DNA from: JABDFW01 sp035550215
GTDB lineage: Bacteria; Bacteroidota; Bacteroidia; Chitinophagales; Chitinophagaceae
DNA length: 64,000 nt
Assembly (NCBI GenBank): GCA_035550215.1
Contig: DASZPM010000031.1
Coordinates: forward strand, 62,001-126,000
Direction of reading: 5' to 3'
Shown here: in pieces, positions 32,252 through 40,305 of the stretch
How the letters are laid out: every line of letters begins with the position of its first letter
Numbering within the stretch: position 1 is the first letter of the stretch
The notes under the pieces: model-generated
The model's database searches: none
What the model saw: only the letters and a program-made list of their open reading frames with translations
Told to the model about the DNA's origin: nothing
Program-made: the position numbers and the translations under genes

Positions 32252-33193
32252 TCAGTTGCTTGTATTGCTCCTGACTTTGCCGTATGCAAATTGATTGCAG
32301 TCGTAGCGCGGCAAAGCGGTTTTCCTGCTTACCAGGTCGCTTTCTTCAATATCTCTCGGCTCAACATTAAAACTGCAGGAAACTTTGTTTTCATTCAATA
32401 TTTGTTCAGTTTCTGTTGTAAAGGAATGAAAACCGCCGTATGGATAACAAAAGCTTTTTATTTCCGGCTGCCCCAGCACGCCCGATAACCAGTTGAACGA
32501 ACCTTCTATCTCCTCACGTTGTTGCACGCTGCTTAGCTTACTTAAAACAGGATGGCTAATAGTGTGGCTACCAATTATCATGCCCATGTGCTGCATTTCT
32601 GCCAATTCCGGTGGCGCCACATAAAATTCAGCCGCAAGTGCTTCTTCATTTCCATAATATGACGTTATTAAACCCTCAAGTATTGCGTCCCGGTATTTGT
32701 AATCTATAAAATAGTTCAGCATTTTTTTTACACTAAGGCTATAATCGTCATTTAGTTGCCTTGTATAAGTAAGTTCTGTAAATTCCCTCCTGTTTTTGTC
32801 AACAAGCATATCTTCACTTATTACGCTCTGCAACGCCCCGTAAATTTCTTTGCCTCCAAAACGGCCCAGCAGCATGTGAATGCGGTGTACATCCAGCAAT
32901 TTGCCGGATTGATGTATTCCAGTACATACGAAGAAAAGTGCCCAAAGGTTCCTCCGGGCCAGTTCCGGCGCAACAAAGTTGTAATGGTCTTTAACACCGT
33001 CATCAAACGTTAAAACAATACCCTTTGCCGGCTTGCCACTGTTTAAAGACGCCAGAAAATCTTCTTTTGAAACAAAGCCATATTCCTTTTCAAAAAAGTC
33101 AAGTTGCTTTATAAAATCATCAAGGTGCAGGTATTTAAAATCAGGCAGGGTTTTATCCTCGGGCCTCACGTAGTGATACATTATAGCCTTCAT
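32252..33193 (-). CDS. Polysaccharide deacetylase (NodB-type)
   Basis: 313 residues. The NodB domain has the metal pair Asp64-Asp65 in L-T-F-D-D-G and histidines 210 and 214 in S-H-T-I-S-H, the classical Asp-His-His triad. The C-terminal motif F-C-Y-P-Y-G-G (F-x-Y-P-x-G) is present as well. No signal peptide is seen, so it is probably cytoplasmic or membrane associated, consistent with a role in synthesis of an acylated polysaccharide or lipid. It is transcribed divergently from the FkbH-ACP cassette, with only 69 bases between starts, suggesting a common function. Confidence 0.9.
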   Translation of the reverse strand: MKAIMYHYVRPEDKTLPDFKYLHLDDFIKQLDFFEKEYGFVSKEDFLASLNSGKPAKGIVLTFDDGVKDHYNFVAPELARRNLWALFFVCTGIHQSGKLLDVHRIHMLLGRFGGKEIYGALQSVISEDMLVDKNRREFTELTYTRQLNDDYSLSVKKMLNYFIDYKYRDAILEGLITSYYGNEEALAAEFYVAPPELAEMQHMGMIIGSHTISHPVLSKLSSVQQREEIEGSFNWLSGVLGQPEIKSFCYPYGGFHSFTTETEQILNENKVSCSFNVEPRDIEESDLVSRKTALPRYDCNQFAYGKVRSNTSN

Positions 33194-33197
33194 ACAC

Positions 33198-33205
33198 TAA
33201 ATTTA
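33198..33205 (-). promoter_or_regulatory. -7-like box of the deacetylase gene
   Basis: TAAATTTA lies 4 bases before the ATG at 33191-33193 and matches TAnnTTTA. It lies in the short divergent region with the FkbH cassette. If used, the transcript is nearly leaderless. Confidence 0.3.
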
Positions 33206-33262
33206 AACAAAAATCCTGCTTTTATGCTACATTAGGTTGAGAAAATCATTGATATTGTGCCT

Positions 33263-34990
33263 ATGAACTTTTTGCAGCTTAAAAAAAATGCTAAAAAAGA
33301 TTTTTCCAAATATGCACATACCCGCATTAAGGTTGCCGTTTTGGGGGATACGCCAACACAACTTTTAACCACTTCTCTTATTGGTTATGGTTTTGAGGAG
33401 GGTGTGAGTTTTGAAATATACGAAGCTGAATATCAACAGGCTGTAAGGGAGATAATGAACGCTTCTTCTTCACTGTATTCATTTGATGCTGCTTTCATTA
33501 TTATTTTTTTTGCTGCTGAAGAGCTGTATAAAAAATTTGCATTAACGCCGTTAAGTAAAAGGCCGCAATTTGCACAAAAGCAAATTGAATTGTACGAAAC
33601 ATTGGTCGCGGCAATTGAAGCTAATACCACAAGCAAAGTAATATTGTTTAACTTTTGGCAGGTACCTGATAACGTGTTTGGAAACTTTGGTAATAAAACG
33701 CAATATTCATTCACTTACCAGTTACGCGCCATAAATATGGGTATTATGCAGATGGCGGCCAATCAAAAAAATCTTTTTGTGCTGGATGTGGACAGTCTTC
33801 AAAATCAGCAAGGGTATAATGCGCGCCTTAACAAGGCGGTATATGTAAATACCGGTATTGTAACCAATCCCGATTTTTTGGTGCCTGTAGCGCAAAATAT
33901 TACCCGTATAATACTTTCTGTAACAGGCAGGTTTTATAAATGCCTTATTGTTGACATGGATAATACACTTTGGGGTGGCGTTATAGGTGACGACGGGATA
34001 GATAACATTCAAATAGGAAACCTGGGCATTGGGAAAGCCTATACCGACCTGCAATTGTGGATTAAGCAGCTAAATCAAAGGGGCGTAATTATAGCGGTGT
34101 GCAGCAAAAACGAGGAAAGCACAGTAAAAGAAGTTTTTGAAAAACACCCCGATATGCAATTGCGTATGGATGATATAGCCTTTTTTGCCGTTAATTGGGA
34201 CAACAAGGCAGATAACATACGTTTAATACAGGCAGCCCTGAATATTAGCTTTGACAGCATGGTGTTTATTGACGACAATCCTTTTGAAAGAAACTTGGTA
34301 AGAAAGGAATTGCCGGAGGTTTGTGTGCCGGAGTTGCCGGGAGACCCGGCGGGATATGCCGGGTTTTTGCAGGAATTGAACCTGTTTGAAACGGCTTCCT
34401 TTACCATTGAAGACACTGTGCGTAATGAACAATATAAAAAAGAAGCGGAACGGGTTAAGGCAAAGCAAATATTTACCAACGAGGATGAATACCTTGCAAA
34501 CCTTGATATGAAAGCCATTGTTGGCAGGTTTAATAGCTTTAATATTCCCCGCCTGGCACAATTGTCCCAGCGCTCAAACCAGTTTAACCTTCGCACGGTA
34601 CGGTACACAGAAAAGGATATTGAAGCGCTGGCAACCGACAGCAATTACATGGTTTTTGATTTTTCATTGAAAGATAAATTTGGCGATAACGGGCTTGTTA
34701 GCATGGTAGTGCTTAAAAAACAGGAAAACGGTTTTTTTATTGAAAACTGGTTAATGAGCTGCCGGGTTTTAAAAAGAAGCCTCGAAAACTTTGTTTTAAA
34801 TACGCTTGTTGAGCATGCCATAAAAGAGAATGTGTTGTTATTTACGGGGGAGTATTTGCCGACTGTTAAAAACGCCATGGTAAAAGACTTCTACCCGTCA
34901 CTTGGGTTTATCCCGGCGGGTAATAATCTTTGGCAGCTAAATTTGAATAATTTTACACCACTAAAAACTTTTATTAAAGAAAGGGCATGA
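33263..34990 (+). CDS. FkbH-like HAD-IIIC family protein
   Basis: 575 residues from the ATG at 33263. The N-terminal part (about 20-215) is an SGNH/GDSL-like domain of FkbH proteins (V-A-V-L-G-D-T-P-T-Q-L-L). The HAD domain begins with D231-x-D233-x-T235 (I-V-D-M-D-N-T-L-W-G-G-V), followed by V-C-S-K-N-E and F-I-D-D-N-P-F-E-R. The C-terminal third is GNAT-like (K-D-F-Y-P-S-L-G-F). FkbH enzymes load a glyceryl group from 1,3-bisphosphoglycerate onto an ACP as a precursor. The stop overlaps the ACP start (ATGA), so loading onto that ACP is strongly suggested. Confidence 0.92.
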   Translation: MNFLQLKKNAKKDFSKYAHTRIKVAVLGDTPTQLLTTSLIGYGFEEGVSFEIYEAEYQQAVREIMNASSSLYSFDAAFIIIFFAAEELYKKFALTPLSKRPQFAQKQIELYETLVAAIEANTTSKVILFNFWQVPDNVFGNFGNKTQYSFTYQLRAINMGIMQMAANQKNLFVLDVDSLQNQQGYNARLNKAVYVNTGIVTNPDFLVPVAQNITRIILSVTGRFYKCLIVDMDNTLWGGVIGDDGIDNIQIGNLGIGKAYTDLQLWIKQLNQRGVIIAVCSKNEESTVKEVFEKHPDMQLRMDDIAFFAVNWDNKADNIRLIQAALNISFDSMVFIDDNPFERNLVRKELPEVCVPELPGDPAGYAGFLQELNLFETASFTIEDTVRNEQYKKEAERVKAKQIFTNEDEYLANLDMKAIVGRFNSFNIPRLAQLSQRSNQFNLRTVRYTEKDIEALATDSNYMVFDFSLKDKFGDNGLVSMVVLKKQENGFFIENWLMSCRVLKRSLENFVLNTLVEHAIKENVLLFTGEYLPTVKNAMVKDFYPSLGFIPAGNNLWQLNLNNFTPLKTFIKERA

Positions 34991-35229
34991 CAAACAAGGA
35001 AATTTTGGAGCAGGTAGAGCAGGTATTAAAAGAAGAGCTTGATAATGCGGATATTGTGGTTACACCAAAAACAGTTGCCGATGATATTGAAGAATGGGAT
35101 TCGCTGGCTAATATACAGGTGATAATAGGCCTTGAAAGGAAATTTGGAATAAAGTTTACAGCATGGCAGGTAAACGGGTTTAAAAACGTTGGAGAAATTT
35201 GTGAATGCATACAATCAGCCCAGGGCTAA
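34987..35229 (+). CDS. Acyl carrier protein
   Basis: 80 residues. The phosphopantetheine site is Ser39 in the D-S-L motif (E-E-W-D-S-L-A-N-I-Q-V-I), with four acidic helices typical of stand-alone ACPs. It starts inside the last codons of the FkbH-like gene (ATGA overlap) and ends 25 bases past the next ATG. It is distinct from fatty-acid AcpP (no fab genes here). It probably carries the glyceryl or acyl intermediate of the cassette. Confidence 0.92.
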   Translation: MTNKEILEQVEQVLKEELDNADIVVTPKTVADDIEEWDSLANIQVIIGLERKFGIKFTAWQVNGFKNVGEICECIQSAQG

Positions 35230-35615
35230 CATACCATCATACGGCTATTTTGGTTAAAGATATACAGGCCGGTATAACGGCCTATAAGGAGGTGTTTGGA
35301 GAAGCCGCCATTTCGCCGGTTTTTCCCATTTCTTCGCAACAGGTATACGTATGTTTTGTAAATACCGGCAGCGGCGCCCACCTGGAACTGGTGCAGCCTT
35401 TTTTGGAAAGTAATGCGTTTGATGCCTATTTTAAGCGAAACATCCAGTACTACCACATTGCTTATACAACACCCGCGTTTGACAGTACAATCCAACAGCT
35501 AACATCGGGCAATTATAAACTCATCAATACCTTTAATTCGGAGGCTTTTAATAACAGGCGGTGCGCGTTCCTTGTATCCGGGTTAGCGCATTTAATAGAA
35601 ATTATCGAAACCTGA
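35205..35615 (+). CDS. VOC family protein, methylmalonyl-CoA epimerase-like
   Basis: 136 residues. Two beta-alpha-beta-beta-beta modules with candidate metal ligands His in Y-H-H-T-A-I-L-V, Glu in H-L-E-L-V-Q-P, His in Y-H-I-A-Y-T and Glu in H-L-I-E-I-I-E. This is the methylmalonyl-CoA epimerase/glyoxalase-like pattern. It overlaps the ACP gene by 25 bases and is followed by a GNAT after 8 bases, so it is cotranslated with the cassette. A role as epimerase, isomerase or lyase on a thioester intermediate is inferred, not shown. Confidence 0.85.
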   Translation: MHTISPGLTYHHTAILVKDIQAGITAYKEVFGEAAISPVFPISSQQVYVCFVNTGSGAHLELVQPFLESNAFDAYFKRNIQYYHIAYTTPAFDSTIQQLTSGNYKLINTFNSEAFNNRRCAFLVSGLAHLIEIIET

Positions 35616-35623
35616 TATAAGGC

Positions 35624-36457
35624 ATGGAAATAAGAGCAGCTACAATAACAGATTGGCCCTTGTTACAGTCGTTTTACATGTCTGTTTATAAGGCTGGCCA
35701 CCCCCTGCAAAACAGGCAGTTCTGGCAATGGCAGTTTGGCAATCCCCGGTTTGGGCAGGCTTTTATTGCTATAGATAACGGGCACATAGCCGGGCATTTG
35801 GGTGTTGCCCTTTCTGATGGATTTGCATGGCATATAAATTTATACGTACTGCAGCAGTACAGGCATAGCAATATAGCTCTGTCGTTGATTAGTGAGGCTG
35901 ATAACCTTGGCGCGCCGGGCAATATAAATGCCAACGCAGACGCTGTAAAGCTGTACCGGTTGCTGGGCTGGTATCACTATACAAACCTTGTAAGGATGAC
36001 GCTGGTTAACCCCGGCATAGATGCGGTTAACCTTGACAGCTTGCTTGAGAGTATAAGTGTTGAGGGTGAATTTAAAACCCCCGCAGGGCATTATTGGGAG
36101 CAACCCGGCTTACAGGGGGTGCTGATGGACGACGGGTCTCAGGCTGTTTTGCAGCCATCTGTGGGCGCTATAAGATTTGCAACGCTTGCTAATTCAAAAA
36201 AGGCTGTTGAGCAGGCATGGCAGCTTGGGTTTAAGTGGGCTGATTATATCACGTCATTTAATAACCCATTACTTGCCAGGCTGGAAAGGCAGGGCTGGCA
36301 AACAGATATTCAAAGTAATATTCCCTGGTTGCTGAACCCGGTGGTGAAAAAACGTATTTCCAACATCAGTTTTCTTACCAAAGACCCTATCACTATTGAT
36401 TTTTATGTAAACCGCACCCATTCTGATATTGGCCGTGTTGGGTCTTTGCCTATTTAA
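35624..36457 (+). CDS. GNAT-like acyltransferase
   Basis: 277 residues. The N-terminal GNAT domain (about 1-135) has I-R-A-A-T-I-T-D-W-P-L-L-Q-S-F-Y and, after the central strand, the pattern V-L-Q-Q-Y-R-H-S-N-I-A-L-S-L, which replaces the usual R/Q-x-x-G-x-G/A loop. The C-terminal half (about 140-277) is a second, weakly GNAT-like domain. It is the last gene of the FkbH-ACP-VOC cassette and the natural candidate to transfer the ACP-bound group to an amine or hydroxyl acceptor. Acceptor unknown; the acyl-CoA loop is degenerate. Confidence 0.7.
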   Translation: MEIRAATITDWPLLQSFYMSVYKAGHPLQNRQFWQWQFGNPRFGQAFIAIDNGHIAGHLGVALSDGFAWHINLYVLQQYRHSNIALSLISEADNLGAPGNINANADAVKLYRLLGWYHYTNLVRMTLVNPGIDAVNLDSLLESISVEGEFKTPAGHYWEQPGLQGVLMDDGSQAVLQPSVGAIRFATLANSKKAVEQAWQLGFKWADYITSFNNPLLARLERQGWQTDIQSNIPWLLNPVVKKRISNISFLTKDPITIDFYVNRTHSDIGRVGSLPI

Positions 36458-36698
36458 CAATTTTCTGCCAATAAATTCCGGTTTTTGAGGTAAATTGTTA
36501 TCTACATTATGTGCAAAAACCTGCAAAAGCAATGTGGGTACGGCATAAGGCAAATTTCCACTTACTTTTCAACAGGCTGTGCATATTTCAGGGGTTGTTT
36601 TTTGCGTTGAGATAAATATTTTCGTTTTCCGCTTAACATTTAGGTAATACTAACGGGGGCAAAAAACAAATCTTCTAACACATTAAAATAAATTTATT
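36458..36698. promoter_or_regulatory. nrdJ upstream region with DnaA-box-like sites
   Basis: No coding frame. TTATCTACA (36498-36506) differs from the DnaA box TTATNCACA at one position. TGTGCATAT (36578-36586) is one mismatch from the reverse box TGTGNATAA, and TGTGGGTAC (36533-36541) is two. Such sites are plausible at a ribonucleotide reductase promoter. No cobalamin riboswitch core, NrdR box pair or exact TAnnTTTG was found. Confidence 0.3.
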
Positions 36699-39600
36699 AT
36701 GGCTCAACCTAAGAAGGGCTTGCACTTCCAACGCCGCTTTACCAAAGATGGTACAACACCTTTTGACCAGTTTGAATACGATTACCGCACCAGCGTTATA
36801 CGCAATCCCAATGGGGAAGTGGTGTTTGAGATGAACAATGTGGAGGTTCCCAAACAGTGGAGCCAGATTGCTACTGATATACTGGCACAAAAGTATTTTC
36901 GTAAAGCAGGCGTTCCGCAGCCCGACGGCAGCCTTGGCCGTGAAACCAGCGTTAAGCAGGTAGCACACCGCATGGCCAATTGCTGGCGTGTTTGGGGTGA
37001 GCGGTATAACTATTTTGCCACAAAGCAGGACGCCCAGGTTTTTTACGACGAACTGGTTTACAGCATTTTAAACCAGGCTTGCGTACCCAATTCACCGCAA
37101 TGGTTTAATACCGGCCTGCATGAAAGCTATGGCATTACCGGTAAGCCCCAGGGGCATTATTATGTGGATGCGAAGGACGGCCAGCTTAAAAAGTCTTCTA
37201 ATGCATACGAAAGGCCGCAGCCCCATGCCTGCTTTATTTTAAGTGTAAGCGATGATTTGGTAAACGAAGGCGGTATTATGGATTTGTGGACACGCGAAGC
37301 CCGCATATTCAAGTACGGGTCAGGCGTGGGTACTAATTTCTCCCAGATACGCGGCGAAGGCGAAAAACTGAGCGGCGGCGGTACCAGCAGCGGTTTAATG
37401 AGCTTTTTGAAAATAGGTGACCGTGCAGCCGGAGCGATTAAATCCGGTGGCACTACACGCAGGGCTGCTAAAATGGTGTGCCTTGACCTTGACCATCCAG
37501 AGGTAATGAAATTCATTAACTGGAAAAAGGAAGAAGAAAAGAAGGTGGCCGCGCTTATTGATGCCGGTTATGACAGCAGCTACGAAGGGGAGGCTTATTT
37601 AACGGTTTCAGGCCAAAATTCCAATAACTCCGTTCGTATCCCTAACAGCTTTTTTAAAGTGCTGGAAGAAAACGGCGACTGGGAATTAAAAGCCCGTACC
37701 GATGGCCGCGTTATGAAAAAAATACCGGCCCGCGAGGTGTGGAATGAAATTTCTTATGCTGCCTGGCGCTGCGCAGACCCCGGCACCCAATACGACACTA
37801 CCATAAACGAATGGCATACTTGCCCTAAAGGTGGTCGTATTAATGCATCTAACCCATGCAGTGAGTACATGTTTTTGGATAATACGGCCTGTAACCTGGC
37901 AAGCGCCAACCTGATGAAATTTTTTGATGCAGGCAACAATACATTTGATGTTGAAGGGTTTGAATATACCTGCCGCCTTTGGACGGTGGTGCTGGAAATT
38001 TCTGTATTAATGGCGCAGTTCCCGTCAAAGGAGGTAGCGCAGCTTTCTTACGATTACAGGACACTTGGTCTTGGCTATGCCAACCTCGGCACCATGCTTA
38101 TGGTTAGTGGTATTGCGTACGACAGCGAGGAAGCCCGTGGAATTGCAGGCGCAATTACCGCTATACTAACCGGCATATCTTATAGAACCTCAGCCGAAAT
38201 GGCCGAAATTATAGGGCCGTTTGCAAAATTTGAAGAAAACAGGGAAGACATGCTGCGTGTAATGCGCAACCACCGCGCCGCTGCATACGATGCAAATGAA
38301 GCTTACGAAGAGCTAAGTGTAAAACCCATCGGCATAAATGCCCGGTACTGCCCTGATTACCTGTTAAAGGCTGCCACCAAAGCCTGGGATGATGCCGTGC
38401 AACTGGGTGAAAAATTTGGCTACCGCAATGCGCAAACTACTGTAATTGCGCCAACCGGCACCATCGGCCTGGTGATGGATTGTGATACTACCGGCGTTGA
38501 GCCAGATTTTGCCCTGGTGAAATTTAAAAAGCTGGCAGGCGGCGGATATTTCAAAATCATCAACCAGTCTGTGCCCGCCGCGCTTAAAAATCTCGGCTAC
38601 AGCCAAAAAGAAACTGATGCGATTATTAAATATGCCGTAGGTGCAGGGTCATTTGAAGGCGCGCCTTTCATCAACCCCCAAACTTTAAGTGAAAAAGGGT
38701 TTATTGCTGACGAGATAAAGAAACTGAACGATGCAGCTAAAGCTGCCTTTGAAATAAGCTTTGTATTTAACAAGTTCTCTCTTGGTGAGGCCTGTCTTGA
38801 AAGGCTGGGCTTTACTCCTGAACAATATAATGACTGGAATTTTGACCTGCTGGATGCCCTCGGCTTTACAGAAGAGCAAATTGACGCCGCAAATGACTAT
38901 GTATGCGGTACGATGACTGTAGAAGGGGCGCCTTACCTTAAAACCGCGCACCTGCCGGTATTTGACTGCGCTAATAAATGCGGTAAAAAAGGTGAGCGCT
39001 ACATACACGCACACGGCCACATTAAAATGATGGCAGCGGCCCAGCCGTTCCTTAGCGGGGCAATATCAAAAACCATCAACCTGCCGCATGAGGCTACCGT
39101 TGAAGAAATTTCTGACGCCTATATGCTTAGCTGGCAGTTGGGCCTTAAAGCCTGTGCATTATACCGCGACGGCAGCAAGCTTAGCCAGCCGTTGAGCAAT
39201 AAAAGTGATAAAAAGAAGAAAACAGAGGATGTTACTGAGAAGAAAGAAGAAACTGCCCAGCCGCTGATTACCGAGGAAGCGCAACCCCATATTGTTGACC
39301 TCGGCAAACTTACAGTAAATGAATTGCTGGAAGAAGTGCAAAAACGCATGCAGGACTCACCTGATACACAGTTAAAACGGGCGCTATCAAGGATAGTAGA
39401 ACGTAAAACACTGCCTGCAAAACGCCGCGGCTTTACACAAAAAGCCAAAGTAGGTGGGCAGGTAATATTCCTGCGCACCGGCGAATATGCCGATGGCACG
39501 CTGGGTGAAATATTTATTGACCTTGCCAAGGAAGGCAGCACCCTGCGCAGCCTGATGAACTGTTTTGCTATCTCTATTTCAGTTGGGCTGCAATATGGTG

Positions 39601-40055
39601 TACCGCTGGAAGAGTTTGTAGAAAAGTTTGTGTTCACCAAATTTGAACCGGCTGGTATGGTTGACCACCCGAATATTAAAACCACCACTTCGCTGGTTGA
39701 CTTTGTATTCCGCGCGCTGGCGTACGAGTACCTTGGCAGAACAGACCTTGTGCATGTGCTGGATAAGCCTGAATTAGGCAATATGGGCGATGTGGATGAT
39801 GTTACTTTAATAGGTAAGCCGGAACTTAGCAATTTAAGGGTATCAGCACCTGCAGCAACAGCGCCTGCCGCGCACCAGCATAAAGCCGCTAAAGCAACTG
39901 CCGTAAAAGCGGAAGTGGGCCTGGATGCGGTAAATGCAGCCGCTAAGAGCATGCAGAGCGATGCGCCTGCCTGCAATGTGTGCGGCCACATAACGTTGCG
40001 TAGCGGTACCTGCTACAAATGCCTTAATTGCGGCAACAGCATGGGCTGCAGCTAA
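36699..40055 (+). CDS. nrdJ: Vitamin B12-dependent ribonucleoside-diphosphate reductase, class II
   Basis: 1118 residues. It reduces ribonucleotides to deoxyribonucleotides using adenosylcobalamin, independent of oxygen. The N-terminal ~800 residues form the ten-stranded barrel; Cys387 and Glu389 in N-P-C-S-E are the expected thiyl-radical cysteine and its partner. Other marks are A-P-T-G-T-I-G-L and the finger-loop region. A TSCPD domain follows at about 905-1010 (G-G-Q-V-I-F-L-R-T-G-E), then an Ala-rich linker and a cysteine tail, C-N-V-C-G-H...C-Y-K-C-L-N-C-G-N-S-M-G-C-S, a likely zinc/redox module for re-reduction. A terminator hairpin follows at 40084. The gene is monocistronic. Confidence 0.97.
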   Translation: MAQPKKGLHFQRRFTKDGTTPFDQFEYDYRTSVIRNPNGEVVFEMNNVEVPKQWSQIATDILAQKYFRKAGVPQPDGSLGRETSVKQVAHRMANCWRVWGERYNYFATKQDAQVFYDELVYSILNQACVPNSPQWFNTGLHESYGITGKPQGHYYVDAKDGQLKKSSNAYERPQPHACFILSVSDDLVNEGGIMDLWTREARIFKYGSGVGTNFSQIRGEGEKLSGGGTSSGLMSFLKIGDRAAGAIKSGGTTRRAAKMVCLDLDHPEVMKFINWKKEEEKKVAALIDAGYDSSYEGEAYLTVSGQNSNNSVRIPNSFFKVLEENGDWELKARTDGRVMKKIPAREVWNEISYAAWRCADPGTQYDTTINEWHTCPKGGRINASNPCSEYMFLDNTACNLASANLMKFFDAGNNTFDVEGFEYTCRLWTVVLEISVLMAQFPSKEVAQLSYDYRTLGLGYANLGTMLMVSGIAYDSEEARGIAGAITAILTGISYRTSAEMAEIIGPFAKFEENREDMLRVMRNHRAAAYDANEAYEELSVKPIGINARYCPDYLLKAATKAWDDAVQLGEKFGYRNAQTTVIAPTGTIGLVMDCDTTGVEPDFALVKFKKLAGGGYFKIINQSVPAALKNLGYSQKETDAIIKYAVGAGSFEGAPFINPQTLSEKGFIADEIKKLNDAAKAAFEISFVFNKFSLGEACLERLGFTPEQYNDWNFDLLDALGFTEEQIDAANDYVCGTMTVEGAPYLKTAHLPVFDCANKCGKKGERYIHAHGHIKMMAAAQPFLSGAISKTINLPHEATVEEISDAYMLSWQLGLKACALYRDGSKLSQPLSNKSDKKKKTEDVTEKKEETAQPLITEEAQPHIVDLGKLTVNELLEEVQKRMQDSPDTQLKRALSRIVERKTLPAKRRGFTQKAKVGGQVIFLRTGEYADGTLGEIFIDLAKEGSTLRSLMNCFAISISVGLQYGVPLEEFVEKFVFTKFEPAGMVDHPNIKTTTSLVDFVFRALAYEYLGRTDLVHVLDKPELGNMGDVDDVTLIGKPELSNLRVSAPAATAPAAHQHKAAKATAVKAEVGLDAVNAAAKSMQSDAPACNVCGHITLRSGTCYKCLNCGNSMGCS

Positions 40056-40083
40056 CATTGGCTTCATTGTTTGACTATAGTAA

Positions 40084-40112
40084 AATGTTCCGCCGCGAGG
40101 CGGGACATTTTT
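40084..40112 (+). terminator. Rho-independent terminator of nrdJ
   Basis: AATGTTCCGCC (40084-40094) pairs with GGCGGGACATT (40099-40109) with one G-T wobble, around a GCGA tetraloop, followed by TTT. It starts 29 bases after the nrdJ stop. The remaining bases to 40305 show no further gene. Confidence 0.85.
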
Positions 40113-40305
40113 GTTTAAGAATGAGGCTAACGAAGTTGAAATTTTATTTAACGCCGGTGCAATTCAACTTTGTCAAACAAAACCGGGTGCCGCTACACCG
40201 GCAACTGGCAATGTGTAATTAGCAACAGCATTGTCGCTTAAAATCTCCATAAAATATATTTTATATGTAAACGTTTGTTACATTTAACGCGCAACCCGTA
40301 GTTAT

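Noticed and set aside
34075..34644. 189-codon minus-strand frame inside the FkbH-like gene
   Set aside because: Shadow of the HAD and GNAT-like coding region; Ser/Phe-rich translation without motifs.
36458..36698. Cobalamin riboswitch for the B12-dependent nrdJ
   Set aside because: No B12-box-like core or flanking stem pattern was found in the 241 bases before the gene.
39119..39991. Long open frame opposite nrdJ (290 codons)
   Set aside because: It lies antisense to the clear TSCPD and tail region of nrdJ, and its sequence is low-complexity Ser/Ala-rich with no start context or family pattern.
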